Origin: Phoronis australis
Lineage: Eukaryota > Phoronida > Phoronidae
Assembly: GCA_002633005.1 (NCBI GenBank)
Contig: NMRA01000438.1
Coordinates: forward strand, 8,867 to 72,866
Direction: 5' to 3'
Length of the DNA: 64,000 nt
Below the pieces are notes generated by a model. It was not told the DNA's origin. It saw only the letters and a program-made list of their open reading frames with translations, and searched no databases. Shown here piece after piece: positions 21,453-31,979 of the stretch (the stretch's first letter is position 1; each line of letters starts with the position of its first letter). A program made the position numbers and the translations under genes.

Positions 21453-22823
21453 TCATCTACTGCTACTTTGTTGTTGTTCCTGGTTCACTTTAGATGTATT
21501 GTCTGTCCGGTCCCGATTTACCCAATCAGGCAATGGCGAACTCCAGTCTGCAGGGGGTCTTCTTCTGTACTCCCATACGTCATTATCCTGCGCTGCTTTC
21601 AACCTCTCCAAACGCCGTTGTGTCTCATGTTCTATGATATTCCTCTGGAATTTCAAAACACACTCGATTTTCAACATACGTCACAAATATGTGCCGCGAC
21701 AATGCCATTTTTGAGCACAATTCGTCCACTGGATTTTATAAAATTTGGCATCATTATACTGGCTTGATCGACATAAGCTACCACTTTAGTTTGATGATGA
21801 CATCTTGTAAGATGGTTGTTATGATCCAAGCACGAAATGCGATTTAACTAGACAGAGTACTGTACAATCTATATATCCAAGTTCAAAAACACACTCATGG
21901 GTCACTCTAGGTAATATCTCTCATTATTTAAATTCTTTAATGAGCAATTTTGACCAATTGCCAAGAAATAGGCCTTTGAAACAGGTTTACAAACTAAACC
22001 TGGCCAACTCCAGAAATCTTGCCCAACTATATACAGCACGCTTTAATTTAGGACAAAACTTAAGTAAATGCTAAGATTGAAATTAGTCTCAATATTTTCG
22101 AAGGCTTATGTTGTTGCTGAACATGTTTAGAATGTTACCAAACATTGTCCGCTGACGGCCGCTATAACGTACAATCTAGGCTAAAAGCAAGTTTAAAACT
22201 AAGTGTAATTTTTGCTAAGAAATTCAACACACTTAAATTTGACTTTTCCGCCATATTGTATCCAAAACTGAAAAAGTAACTGCATACTCCTCAGCTTGGG
22301 ATCATTAATTAAACTGATTCAAGTCTGCAGGGATGAGAACGACCAAACAATCAAAGCACTAGTGACTCTGCTCAGGCCATATCATTAATCATGCATAATC
22401 ATAAACGGCTAGTTTGGCATTTAAAGACATCACTCTTGTCTAGCTTTAGTCGTTTTGTAATCAGTGGCCACGTCTGCAAAAATTTGTCTTTAATTATATG
22501 CCTACATTCCCTGTGACTCGTGCTGGCGCACAAATGTAATCCCATCATAATAAAGAACATAGTATAGTTAAGAGAGTGAAGGGCCAAATTCGATTTTTTT
22601 TGGTGGCTAAAGAGGGCGAAATGTCGCTTAAAATCACAGCTGTGTAAACAAAACGTACCGCGTCGTCAGTGGAGTTTGTCTTGCGGTAACTGATGCAGGA
22701 TTTATAGTCCTGCCACCACTTGTCACAGTCGAGCAACTTCCCAAACACGTAATACTGGTTTAACCGACCCATTAGGCATGTGCACTCGTAGTGTTCATCT
22801 TTATACATTTCACATGGACGGAT
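21453..22823 (-). CDS. C22orf39: C22orf39 / UPF0545 family protein (5' partial)
   Basis: Two exons join in phase 0: 22823-22659 (55 codons, acceptor GTCTTTTCAG, donor GCG|GTACGT) and 21644-21453 (63 codons plus TGA, acceptor GAAATTCCAG). The first starts IRPCEMYKDEHYECTC and has LNQYYVFGK, then CDKWWQDYKSC. It thus has two CX9C pairs, as in CHCH-type proteins, and matches the family pattern RPCE-Y...C...YY..G...C..W..D...C. The second has NDVWEYRRRPPADW and SPLPDW, matching the family C-terminus. The human homologue (PANTS) is a small protein linked to synaptic plasticity. A short first exon with the start codon should lie above 22823 but was not identified. The intron is about 1 kb. Confidence 0.85.
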
Positions 22824-25005
22824 CTGAAAAGACAGAATTACCACAAGTTCATTTTCAGTCATTTTTAAGTGACTTAAAAGCATGTTGGAGTTCCATCGAC
22901 ACGCACTTATGCGTCTGAAGTAAAAAAACTCCGTGTATGAAATATTGCAAAATCGGGCGATTTTTGGACAATCAAAATTAGAATCCCATCCCATAATTCA
23001 GTGTTCCAATCTCACCAACCTTTTTATGGTTTGCGATTTATCCAATATTGACGCCACCTGTTGGTGATTTCATGCTGCTTCAAGGATGACACAAAATACA
23101 TTATTGCATACTGTGATGCATCCGCCTATCCGTTAAAAGGTCAAACATCAGTTCCTGTCGTATTGTTAGAATACACTAAAGCTCTGAATGCATACTTTTG
23201 AAACACTCACCTTTCAATCATTAATGATTTTGTATTGTCTTACTTTTTGGCAAGATTCCTGCATCTACAGAACACAACCCTGCTTGCAAAAATTGGACGC
23301 TTAAAAAACAATTCCTACATGTATAAAAGCGTTGTGCAGTACAGTACACAAAGTATCAATCTGATCAGCCATTTCTGAGATATGGTGTTTTGAAGTTTGA
23401 AAAATATGAAATTTGTCAAGGGACTGCATAATAGTCGTCACAGGATGTGCCACCATCATATGCTGGGACTTCAGGACCTGTGTAGACAGTGAGCACTGTC
23501 TGCTCAGTAGAGACGGTGTAACTCCCATAGGAGCTTCATACGCCAGAAGTTTTTTTGGCAAATTATGCCTCAAAATGATTAAAAAATCAAAGTAATGTTG
23601 TTATAAGTACCTTTTGCGCATAGACGGACACAGACAGGAGGCCGTCGATGTCTTTAATTCCTTCCAACTCGAACAAATATTACCAGTATCAAACTTTTTC
23701 ATTGAGCAATCCTTCGTTCAGTTCCCAAAATCGGAAACTTTTTATAGTCATTTTTAACACTGAGCACCGTAGGTGGTATGACTTCATATCCCCTGGTGTG
23801 CGCAGTGTGCCAGCAGAGACGATGGTCATTGTCTATAGGAGCCGTGCTGCTAGCATGCGGATCACTTTAGCGTCCAAACCAAATGACGCACTGAATTGGC
23901 ATTTTTTTGATTGCACATCAGACAGTATTTTAGTGAGGCATTTTATACGACAGCTATTCCCAATTAAGTCATGTATCACAACATCTGGGTCGTGTCATCG
24001 TAGACGCAAGAATCATGTGAGTATGTTAGTGTGGCCACGTGCTTCCTTTGCACTGGATGACAATATCTCGCGAAATATTCTATTTACATTACATAATACA
24101 CCCTTCTGGGCATGCCTTAAACAGGCCCCCGTCCCTGTTGCCCAATCTCGTTGCGGTCACCAGATATGTGTGACCTCCTCATAACTAGTGAGAACAGCAT
24201 TTTTCAAAAATTTTAGAAAATGTGCATGTAATATACATCATTAGAAAGCTCTCCACGAGACTAAGAGAACGGTGGAAAAATTTTTTAAATCGGACTTGTG
24301 GTTCCGGAGAAAACGTCATTTTTGTGTCGAAATTTTTTATAAAAATTCTGTCAAATCGAATTTGCGAGTTTAAAATGTTATGGTTTCAAAATTAAGTAAC
24401 CTAGACAGACATGTGATACAACATTTTAAACAACTTTTTATGATAAATAATATGCCGAAAAAAACATTTTGATTGGACGTTCCTGTGCGAAGATATTGAC
24501 CTTAAAAGTCAACATAGTCGACAAAGAAAAGTCACAACATTCAATTTTGCAATTTCAAATTGACATAAAATAAGAATTACTCAAGGAAAAGAAACAAATA
24601 AGGTATCATTTTAAAGATTTTTCATCAGGAAATTTGAAATCTGATAATTGGTTGAGCAAATTATTGATATTACTTTGTGATTTTTTGTTAACATGCAATT
24701 TGCAACCGACTTAACTTTGTCAAAATCAAATACATTAAATAAAAACTAAAGATAAACATCATTTCAAAAATGTATTGATGACAAGTATGATAAATAGAAT
24801 AGTTTAATACAAATTTCTGAAAGACATATAATAAATAGAACTTATTTAACATAAACTTTCCACAACCGAAGATCTTGTCTTGAGCCATCCAGGAATGTTC
24901 ATGCTATGTACAAACAAGGACCTCAATATTTATAATCTCAAAGTTGTCTTAAGTGATATGAGCACAAAAAGGAATGTAGGATGGACAAATAAATAAAGTT
25001 CTCAA
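22824..25005. other. Non-coding stretch between two minus-strand genes
   Basis: The missing first exon of the C22orf39-like gene probably lies here. Related segments occur near 23460-23570 and 23800-23960. The stretch 24190-24560 is very A/T rich, with short T runs. A 178-codon open frame on plus at 23648-24184 has no domain-like features. Confidence 0.5.
23460..23960. repeat. Two diverged copies of an unidentified repeat
   Basis: Read on minus, GCTCCTATGGGAGTTACACC near 23530 and GCTCCTATAGACAATGACCA near 23850 introduce similar sequences (CGTCTCTRCTG..., then ...CAGTGC / CACTGC). Homology extends over about 100 bp with many changes. Confidence 0.4.
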
Positions 25006-25217
25006 GGCATCCTCAAGGAAGGGGGGCCAAACCCTTTCACTGACTACCGAAGTCAGCGGAGTACCTTACACAGATCAACTAGTGGCATCCTCAAGGAAGG
25101 GGGGCCAAACCCTTTCACTGACCAAGTCAGTGGAGTACCTTACGCAGACTTGTGGCGTCCTCAAGGAAGGGGGGCCAAACCCTTTCACTGACTATCGTAA
25201 GTCAGTGGAGTACCTAT
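25006..25217 (-). repeat. Three tandem ~70-78 bp repeats, each with a stem-loop
   Basis: Copies start at 25006, 25084 and 25154 with GGC[AG]TCCTCAAGGAAGG, then GGGGCCAAACCCTTTCACTG. The third contains CACTGACT-ATCGTA-AGTCAGTG, an 8-bp hairpin; the first has the same stem with one G-U-type change, and the second a shortened form. The array begins 16 nt beyond the stop codon (25233) of the minus-strand transposase-like gene, so it is probably in its 3' UTR. Confidence 0.9.
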
Positions 25218-25232
25218 ATATACAACATAGAG

Positions 25233-28200
25233 TTATTCCAGCACTTCGAGGTCCCCTTGACCGAAGTCGTCCATCAACCGAAAGGTGTAGACAGCCTCAT
25301 CTTCATCATAATGGATATTAAACCAGGATGGATATCCAGGGACCTGAAAGAATAACATGATTCATAAACAATTTGTTGCTACGACATATAAGCATTACTA
25401 ATTTGAACATTGTTACGCAAAAATGTTACCACAACATGGAAATTATGCACAACACTTCAACAAACAAAGGCGACATAATACTATTAAACAAAAGGGTTAA
25501 AGAAAAAGGAAATAGCAAGGTAGGATACGTCAGTACATGAAAATCAAGAGCATATTGCTTGTCAGATGTTGCGATTTGTTAATAAGCATTGCAAAAGCTC
25601 ATTACATACTAACCTGAGAAATAACAAAGCCATGATACCAAACCTGGTCATCACCTTCATCAAACTTGTGCCGAACATTTTTGCCAACCAGGAAATTTGA
25701 TGATGTTGGCTGCGCTGCTGACTTTGACTGCTTTATCAAGGTTTTAACGTTCTGTGCCAGTTCCTCAGGCGACAAATTAACTCGACGTGTATTCTCCAGC
25801 TTTGTAAATCGATATGTTGTGGGGTCAGCAAGCTGATTCAGGACATACTTTCGAAAGTTCAACTGGGCTTTCAAAGCACTGGTCTTGTTTTTGATGGTTT
25901 TCAACCTTTTCAGTCGTGTTTCTACCTCTTCTTCTGTCTGCCACAGTCCCCAAACAATCATCTCACTAGTGAATTCCTCCAGCTGACGTAACTTCTTTGC
26001 TCTTGTCTCCTCCTTCTTTCTCTCTCTCTCTTCCATTATCTCTCTTCTCCTTCTTCTGATTTCATACTCCCTCCTCTTGAACAGCTGCCTTGTTGCCCTC
26101 ACGCGGCTACTGGCTCCATCAAAAAGTTTTGCTTTCTCAGCATCAGACTTGGTGTGCAACCACTGGTGGGTCTTGTTGTGGCAGTACATGACGTAGCTTT
26201 CTGCGCACAGGGTACTAACAGCCGGCATTTCCCTCAGAATTCGGTCAAAATGACCAAACACAGATTCCGAGTATTTATTATGCTTGGGTAGGCCGACTGT
26301 CTTCCTCCGGAGGTCTTCGAATTCATCGTCAGGCAGTGTGCACCACTTCCCACCTTGAAGGTGGTCGGCAAACAATCGCTGCACAACTGCCGATAAGGCT
26401 GGCAACATACATTCTAAAATCACCTGCACCTTGTCATCATGTTCCCATGATGTTACGAGACTGGCGAAGATAGGGCTGGTCTCTAGAGAGCGCTGGCTAC
26501 AAAATGACATGACCAAATCTCCCAGCATAAAATCTTCCACCCTGGTGCTACACTGATAGATGAAATTCAGCACTTCCTCATAGTATGTCGAGGCATCTAG
26601 AATGTGTATACGTTTATCTTCAATGATGGTCCAGAGGGGAGAGGTGATTAGATGACAGATGAGACCAAGCGCTTTGCAGCCTGCCAGATACTCAGGAATA
26701 TGAAGGTCAAACTTCACTGCTTGAAGAAGTCCATTTGAGTCGTTGGTAGAGAGATAATTTTTGAGATATTCAGAAAGGAAGAATAGTGCAGCGGCATTGG
26801 AGAAAAGAATGTTGAAACGGTTTCCACGGTACGGTTCTATAGGCAAAGACCGAAAGCCATGGTTGGTCAGAAAATCTTGAGCAAAGACAGTAAACTCGTA
26901 GTGACAACCATTCTTCTCGTCAGCTCCTCTTGCGATGGCCTTTGATGCTGTTCGAATGAGCCGTGATGTGCCAGATTCGGACGACCTCAAGAAAGATGAG
27001 TTGAAAATGGGAAGTGATTCACCAAAGAAACCTTTCTGGATTTCAAGTAAAGATGAAGATGCCGCCTCTGCCATGTGAACTAATGAGTGCAGACCACAGA
27101 AGAAATTGGAAATTTGGCTGACAGCCAACTGTTCACTCTCATCCAGGGTTTCAAAATTTTCAATCATTTGTGGTAAGATGTCTTTGCGGTATTCAAACAG
27201 TAGTTCGTTAAATTTCATTTGAGTCGCAGCTCTATCAGACATGGTAGCAGTGATGTTCAGCAAAAGTTTCTTTGTTGTTTGTGATGATGATGAGATTGAT
27301 GCCGTTTCAATGTCTGCCAAAATTTCTTGAAATACTTGAAGTGTGTTCTGGGACGATTTGGTGACAAGTTGGCGAAGACCAAGAGTGTACATGTCGCCAG
27401 CGACATCACTGATGTGAAACCCTTGGTACTTCTTGCCGAACTTTGATGTTTCGTCTGAAAGCAGGCCGAGAGGAAAAGATCCATCAGACTCAACAACCTC
27501 AGCAAGCTGTGACTGTGATAACAGTAGACGCATGACATTCCAGTTGTTAATGGTCGACTTGCTGGGGAGATCGGATGCTTCCAAGCCGGCTAACTTTAAG
27601 ACAGATGAGATCACATGAGGAATGTTTCCAGATGATACATTTTCTTGCAATAAACTAAATACACATTCATTCATTTGGGTGCTGAACTGTCTCCCAGTTT
27701 TTGTGGTTACTATGTTGGTACCCTGGTTATTGGCTACTTCAGTTATCCATTCGATCTCCTGTTTGCTCTGATCCAGTTCTTGTTGCATTGCTTCAAGTGC
27801 TTTGTTATTGTCCTCCAACAACTTCTCTGTCTTTTCTTTTTGCTTCTCAATCTTTCTACGATTTTTTTTCTCCCTTTCATTCAAATACTGCACCTGACTT
27901 GATTTGCGTTTCAGTTTCTTACGATTACGTTGCGCCTGACTTTTCAAGTGTCTAACTTCTCTAGCTTTCTGGTGGTATTTCACTTTGAATGATTTTGGAG
28001 TTTGAGTTTCAAGTTCTTGGACTTTTCTTTTAGTTTCATGAAGTTCACATGCCAGATCATCAATTACACGCTGAAGTTCTGATGGCTGCAAAGTTGAGAC
28101 GTGCGATGGCGTGGAGCGACCAGACGATGATGGAGAACGGGACGATTGTCGAGATGTACCCGGAGTTGAGGTACCAGATGACTTTGCAGAGACATCACGA

Positions 28201-28535
28201 GAAAAGGACAGAGTGGGTGTCCGAGAGACACTCCGAGACCTCGATGGCTGAGGGGTTGTCTCCAGTGATGTTGATGGCTGTGGAGTTATCTGACGAGGAG
28301 TCTGAGGGTGTTTTGGAATGTGAAAGTCTTTTTTGTTGAACTTTTTCAGATTCGCAAGTCCTTTTTTGTACCTGGAACTCTTGTTCAGCTTTGCAAATGT
28401 TGCGTAAACATCCTTTATGTTTGTAGCAAGCTCTTCTTTATTCACATTATCATGTTTATGAGCAATAGCATTAACAGTATCTGCAATACTGAATTTATTC
28501 TTTCGATAAATTGCAAGTACGTCCTTGATTTTCAT
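25233..28535 (-). CDS. hAT-like transposase-type protein with C-terminal Tudor/chromo-like module
   Basis: Two coding exons: 28548-25614 (ATG at 28535, after acceptor TTCTTGCAG) and 25343-25233 (37 codons with stop). The intron 25613-25344 has CTCAG|GTTAGT and CTTTCAG and is phase 0. About 1,010 residues. Order: conserved-looking N-terminus (1-70), Ser/Thr/Pro-rich linker (75-150), basic coiled coil (150-265), a core with D361 (LLSDETSKFGKKY), D434 (TMSDRAATQ), C480-x2-H483 (FFCGLHSLVH) and E757 (KYSESVFGHFDR), an Arg/Glu-rich coiled coil (815-855), and a C-terminal module joined across the intron (VRHKFDEGDDQVWYHGF...VPGYPSWFNIHYDEDEAVY). The D-73-D-323-E spacing resembles Hermes hAT (D180, D248, E572). 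Intact frame. It could be an intron-bearing mobile element or a domesticated gene. Confidence 0.8.
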
Positions 28536-28857
28536 GGTTCAGGGTTAACTGCAAGAAATAAGAAGCAATGCAAGAAGCAGGAACAGACACCACAAAGGAA
28601 CAAAAAGCGACAAAAGCAAGATTGTTAAGCATAGTGCTAACAGGTTATGCAGCACATGAAAATATAGTGTTAATAAACAAACACACCACAAAAGAAGACT
28701 GAGCAAGCATTTAAAGACCCACAAAAGCATATTAGTTGCCGAAACATGTAACATGGTTTAGAATGTCTTTCAGACAGTCATTGTTAAGTGTTAAAACAGG
28801 AAAAGCATGAAAGCGTTAAGCTAAATTCACTGTCAACCAAAGCTGTAGCAAACTCAC

Positions 28858-29494
28858 CACACAACGTAATCTTGGTTCACAGTGAGGATTCTGAAAATAG
28901 AATAAGATACGTAATGTTTACCTCTGAACATTGAAGGCGAGGAATGAAATAAACATAAACATAAACTTTGATGAAAGTGTCAGTAATTTACTCACCACAG
29001 CAATTACCTCAGAACATTGAAGGAGATCGAGGAACGAATTGAATCCAAACCGTAATGAAAGTTTTAGCAAGTTACTCACCATAGTAAATAACAATAAACA
29101 CTACCACAGTGCAACAAAGGCATCAACATCAACATGGAATCTGAAATAAAATTATATCTACATCATTGGAAATTTAAAAGTGACTGTTGTTCGGTTGTTT
29201 ACTATAGAACACTAAAAGTGAAAATGAAATCAACAGATAACTGAAGGTGGACAAAAGGGTGGGCCAAAGAGCTCGCACCCCCACAAGCAATGTTCCAAAT
29301 ATGTCATTTTTAGCAAAAGGCAACTATTTTATATGTAAAACCTGCATTTAATTTTGAAATTTGTGGTTGGCCTCCTGCAACATTTTTGATCAACCACGTA
29401 TAGCTGTGATGACACTTTGGAAATTACTCACCATAGTAAATAAAAATAAACAGCATCATACAACACCATCATCACTGTCAACAGAACATGGAAC
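28858..29494 (-). other. Small duplicated 5' UTR exons of the transposase-like gene
   Basis: Splice-bounded segments on minus: 29494-29432 (63 nt), 29140-29080 (61 nt) and 28890-28858 (33 nt), plus a further donor at 28996/28995. The first two are clear homologues: both start TTCCATGTT near the acceptor, end ATTTACTATG|GTGAGTAA and carry an upstream ATG. All donors are of the form GTG|GTGAGT or ATG|GTGAGT. Inferred to be tandem duplicates used as leader exons, alternative or serial. No transcript data. Confidence 0.55.
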
Positions 29495-29867
29495 CTGAAA
29501 ATATATGAAATAGACATTGGCAGCAACAGTGGTGCTTCAGTAGACACTGAAATTTAAACTGCACCAATTACTTGGCTTAAAGACGGGCATTAATGCAAGT
29601 AAACGCACTGATGGATAACAAGAAATAATTGCAGTCAAGAAATACTCAAGTTTAAAATTCATTAAAAATTACCGTTAAGGTGCAGGCAAACTCCTTCATG
29701 AGCAAAAGAACAAAGAAGTTAATAGTTAAAGAAAAGTGGAAGAAAAAGAAGGAACTGAACTGAATGAAAGAGAACTTATAACAATGAAACTTTCTTATTG
29801 ACTCAACTGTAAATAATTAACTTTTCAATTAAATACAACATCATGTGGGGATGACATTGATAATGAG

Positions 29868-30305
29868 TCACTTAGAGTCAGAGGTACTGGGTATACACTG
29901 TTCTGACATAAACGCAGCACGATATTTGTTTGGCAGTGTCTTGGGTGGTGGTGGTGGCATACGGTACTTCTTCACAGACTCCCCAACAGCATCAGGAGCT
30001 GAAAAGCATCGCCTGATGGGTGGAGGGGAGAGCCAAAGAGAAGGAGGCTCAGACCGTGTGTCCATGAGATCATTCAAGTCTGTGACACAAGTATGCCTGT
30101 CTGCATCACTGACCCCTTTTGGTCTCAGATAACCCACACCCGAATATGATCCTGCTTTTCCAAATATGTAAGATGAAGATCGAGAGAGGCTAGAACCAAC
30201 TGAATTTACTGATAAAATGTAAGTAGAATCAGTAGAAGCAGGAAAGTAGAAGGATCTGGACCAAGAGTTAGAAGCAGAGTCTGATGAAACAGAAATGTGA
30301 GACAT
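29868..30305 (-). CDS. 145-residue Ser-rich ORF, unknown function
   Basis: The ATG at 30305-30303 lies 12 nt inside an exon whose acceptor is CCTATTTATCAG (exon starts 30317). An upstream donor CTTCCAG|GTAAGC at 30404/30403 gives an 86-nt intron. The protein starts MSHISVSSDSASNSWSRSF, is rich in Ser and Pro, has RRCFSAP (14-3-3-like phospho-motif), MPPPPPKTLP (possible SH3/EVH1 ligand) and ends STSDSK. No known domain recognised. It lies upstream of, and on the same strand as, the transposase-like gene, so it may be a second product of that element or an upstream ORF on a shared transcript. It could also be a separate small gene. Confidence 0.5.
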   Translation of the reverse strand: MSHISVSSDSASNSWSRSFYFPASTDSTYILSVNSVGSSLSRSSSYIFGKAGSYSGVGYLRPKGVSDADRHTCVTDLNDLMDTRSEPPSLWLSPPPIRRCFSAPDAVGESVKKYRMPPPPPKTLPNKYRAAFMSEQCIPSTSDSK

Positions 30306-30403
30306 CTTGATAGTAAACTGATAAATAGGAGTGAAATTATAAGAACAAAAAATAACAAAGAAAATAACTGGTTTGGTCCACAGCATCTTCCAACAAAGCT
30401 TAC

Positions 30404-31979
30404 CTGGAAGATATAGACCAGGGTGAGATGTATGAATAATCTAGCAAACCTTAATTTTTTTGTTGAAAACTATATACTTGCCTGTGGTCAGAAAAAAGTT
30501 TATCGAAAGCATGTATATTTTTATGGTAGTGGACTACAAAGTCTTGAAAACAAAGGGCTGTAGTAGAAATATGCAATTGTAATATTTGTTTAATCTAAAT
30601 TTAAAATGTTTCCATTTTGTATCTTGAAATTCTGGCTAAACTGCCTTGGCCAAGAAGGCAACATATGGGTGTGGCCCTGTCTGGCAACAAGCCAATTCAA
30701 CCCAAGTCTCAGTGGCTTGACCAACAAAAATGTGAGGCAAAATAGAAAATAAAACCTAAATATGAGAATCATTATTCTTACTACCAGAAATGATTGTTTA
30801 GTTCTCTTTTACATTGTGTTTTCATCAGGAAAAGTGCTTCAGTATTGTAAAACAAACATTCAACGCGATTCGCAGGAGCACCCCTAGCGGCAGTACCCGG
30901 AACTACGAAGTGAGTCAGAAAAACGCCCGATTGTCAGAAATCGACGAAGTGCTCATTAGCAACAAGTGTTTGAAATAGTTAAGTAATGAACCCTTTAGTG
31001 CGGAATACAATTCATTATGTTCGCAAATTATGCTATATACCAATAAATTCAGATCGAAATTGAAGGTCGCGGGAATAGGCAACTTTTTCAACTTTTAAGT
31101 GCATGAAAGTGAAAACTACTTACATAATCGTGTTCGCATGAGTTCCTTCTATAAACTCACGAAGTTTCACGTCAAAATTCGAGAGTTTAGTCTTCTCCTG
31201 GGTTGAAAACCAAATAGCAGTCATTTTTACCGGCTTCCATTTTGCTCTGAAAAATCGGTGACGTCGCTGCAAAAAACTCGTGCAAAGTATTATTAAACGG
31301 ATTTTGCGATAAAAAAAGACTATCAGATAAGTAAAACAACATATTATTTCATACTTTGCGATAATTTTTATTTACATTTATTATATTTTTGAGTGATTTT
31401 TTGCCGATTGTAATGTGCGAATTTTACACGGTGACAGATACGCGAAGCGATTTGGTGACGTATGTTGTCCTCGCTATCATAACCCCCTACCTTTCCGTTT
31501 GATCTCGAACACATGGACATTAATGGAGTTCAGTTTCAATTCTGTCAACGGAATGAAAGAGTAGTTGGAACAAGGTTTTAATTTTTATAAATATGGTGTA
31601 TTTGAGACATGCTCCAGAAAGATGGAGATAAGCTCCCTCTGCCGCCGGCGTTACACTCCCCATCTGTCTCGGGCTCGGCTCAGTGGTCTAGTGACGGTCT
31701 GGCAATGTCCTGAGCAAAATGAGCAGGAAATGTTCGGTTACACTTCATCTACATAGTTTCACAGAAGTCTGTCTTTTCAAATGAGCAGAAATTTCCAAAA
31801 AAATTAACGTATTACCATCCACGAATCCTCTAAACTTTCATTGTTTACTTTACCCGTTCCCGACATTCGGAACACCTGTTGTGTACTACGTCATGCACGA
31901 AAGTGATGACGATGGGCGCAAGGAAGCAAATAAACTGTCAGTTGACAAACAAGCAGTCTCGTTGACGGTACAAGCGCAG
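30404..31979. promoter_or_regulatory. Probable divergent promoter region
   Basis: The left edge is the minus-strand leader exon ending at 30404. The right edge is a strong plus-strand donor, AAGCGCAG|GTGAGT, at 31979/31980. The stretch between is richer in CpG than its surroundings (e.g. GGTGACGTCGCTGC, TACGTCATGCACG, with CRE-like TGACG elements). It is inferred to start transcripts both ways; no TATA box is assigned. The plus exon ending at 31979 is a candidate non-coding first exon for RASSF8, some 25 kb upstream. Confidence 0.4.

Noticed and set aside
23648-24184. 178-codon open frame on plus
   Set aside because: No domain-like pattern, unusual composition and partial overlap with a repeat family; more likely chance.
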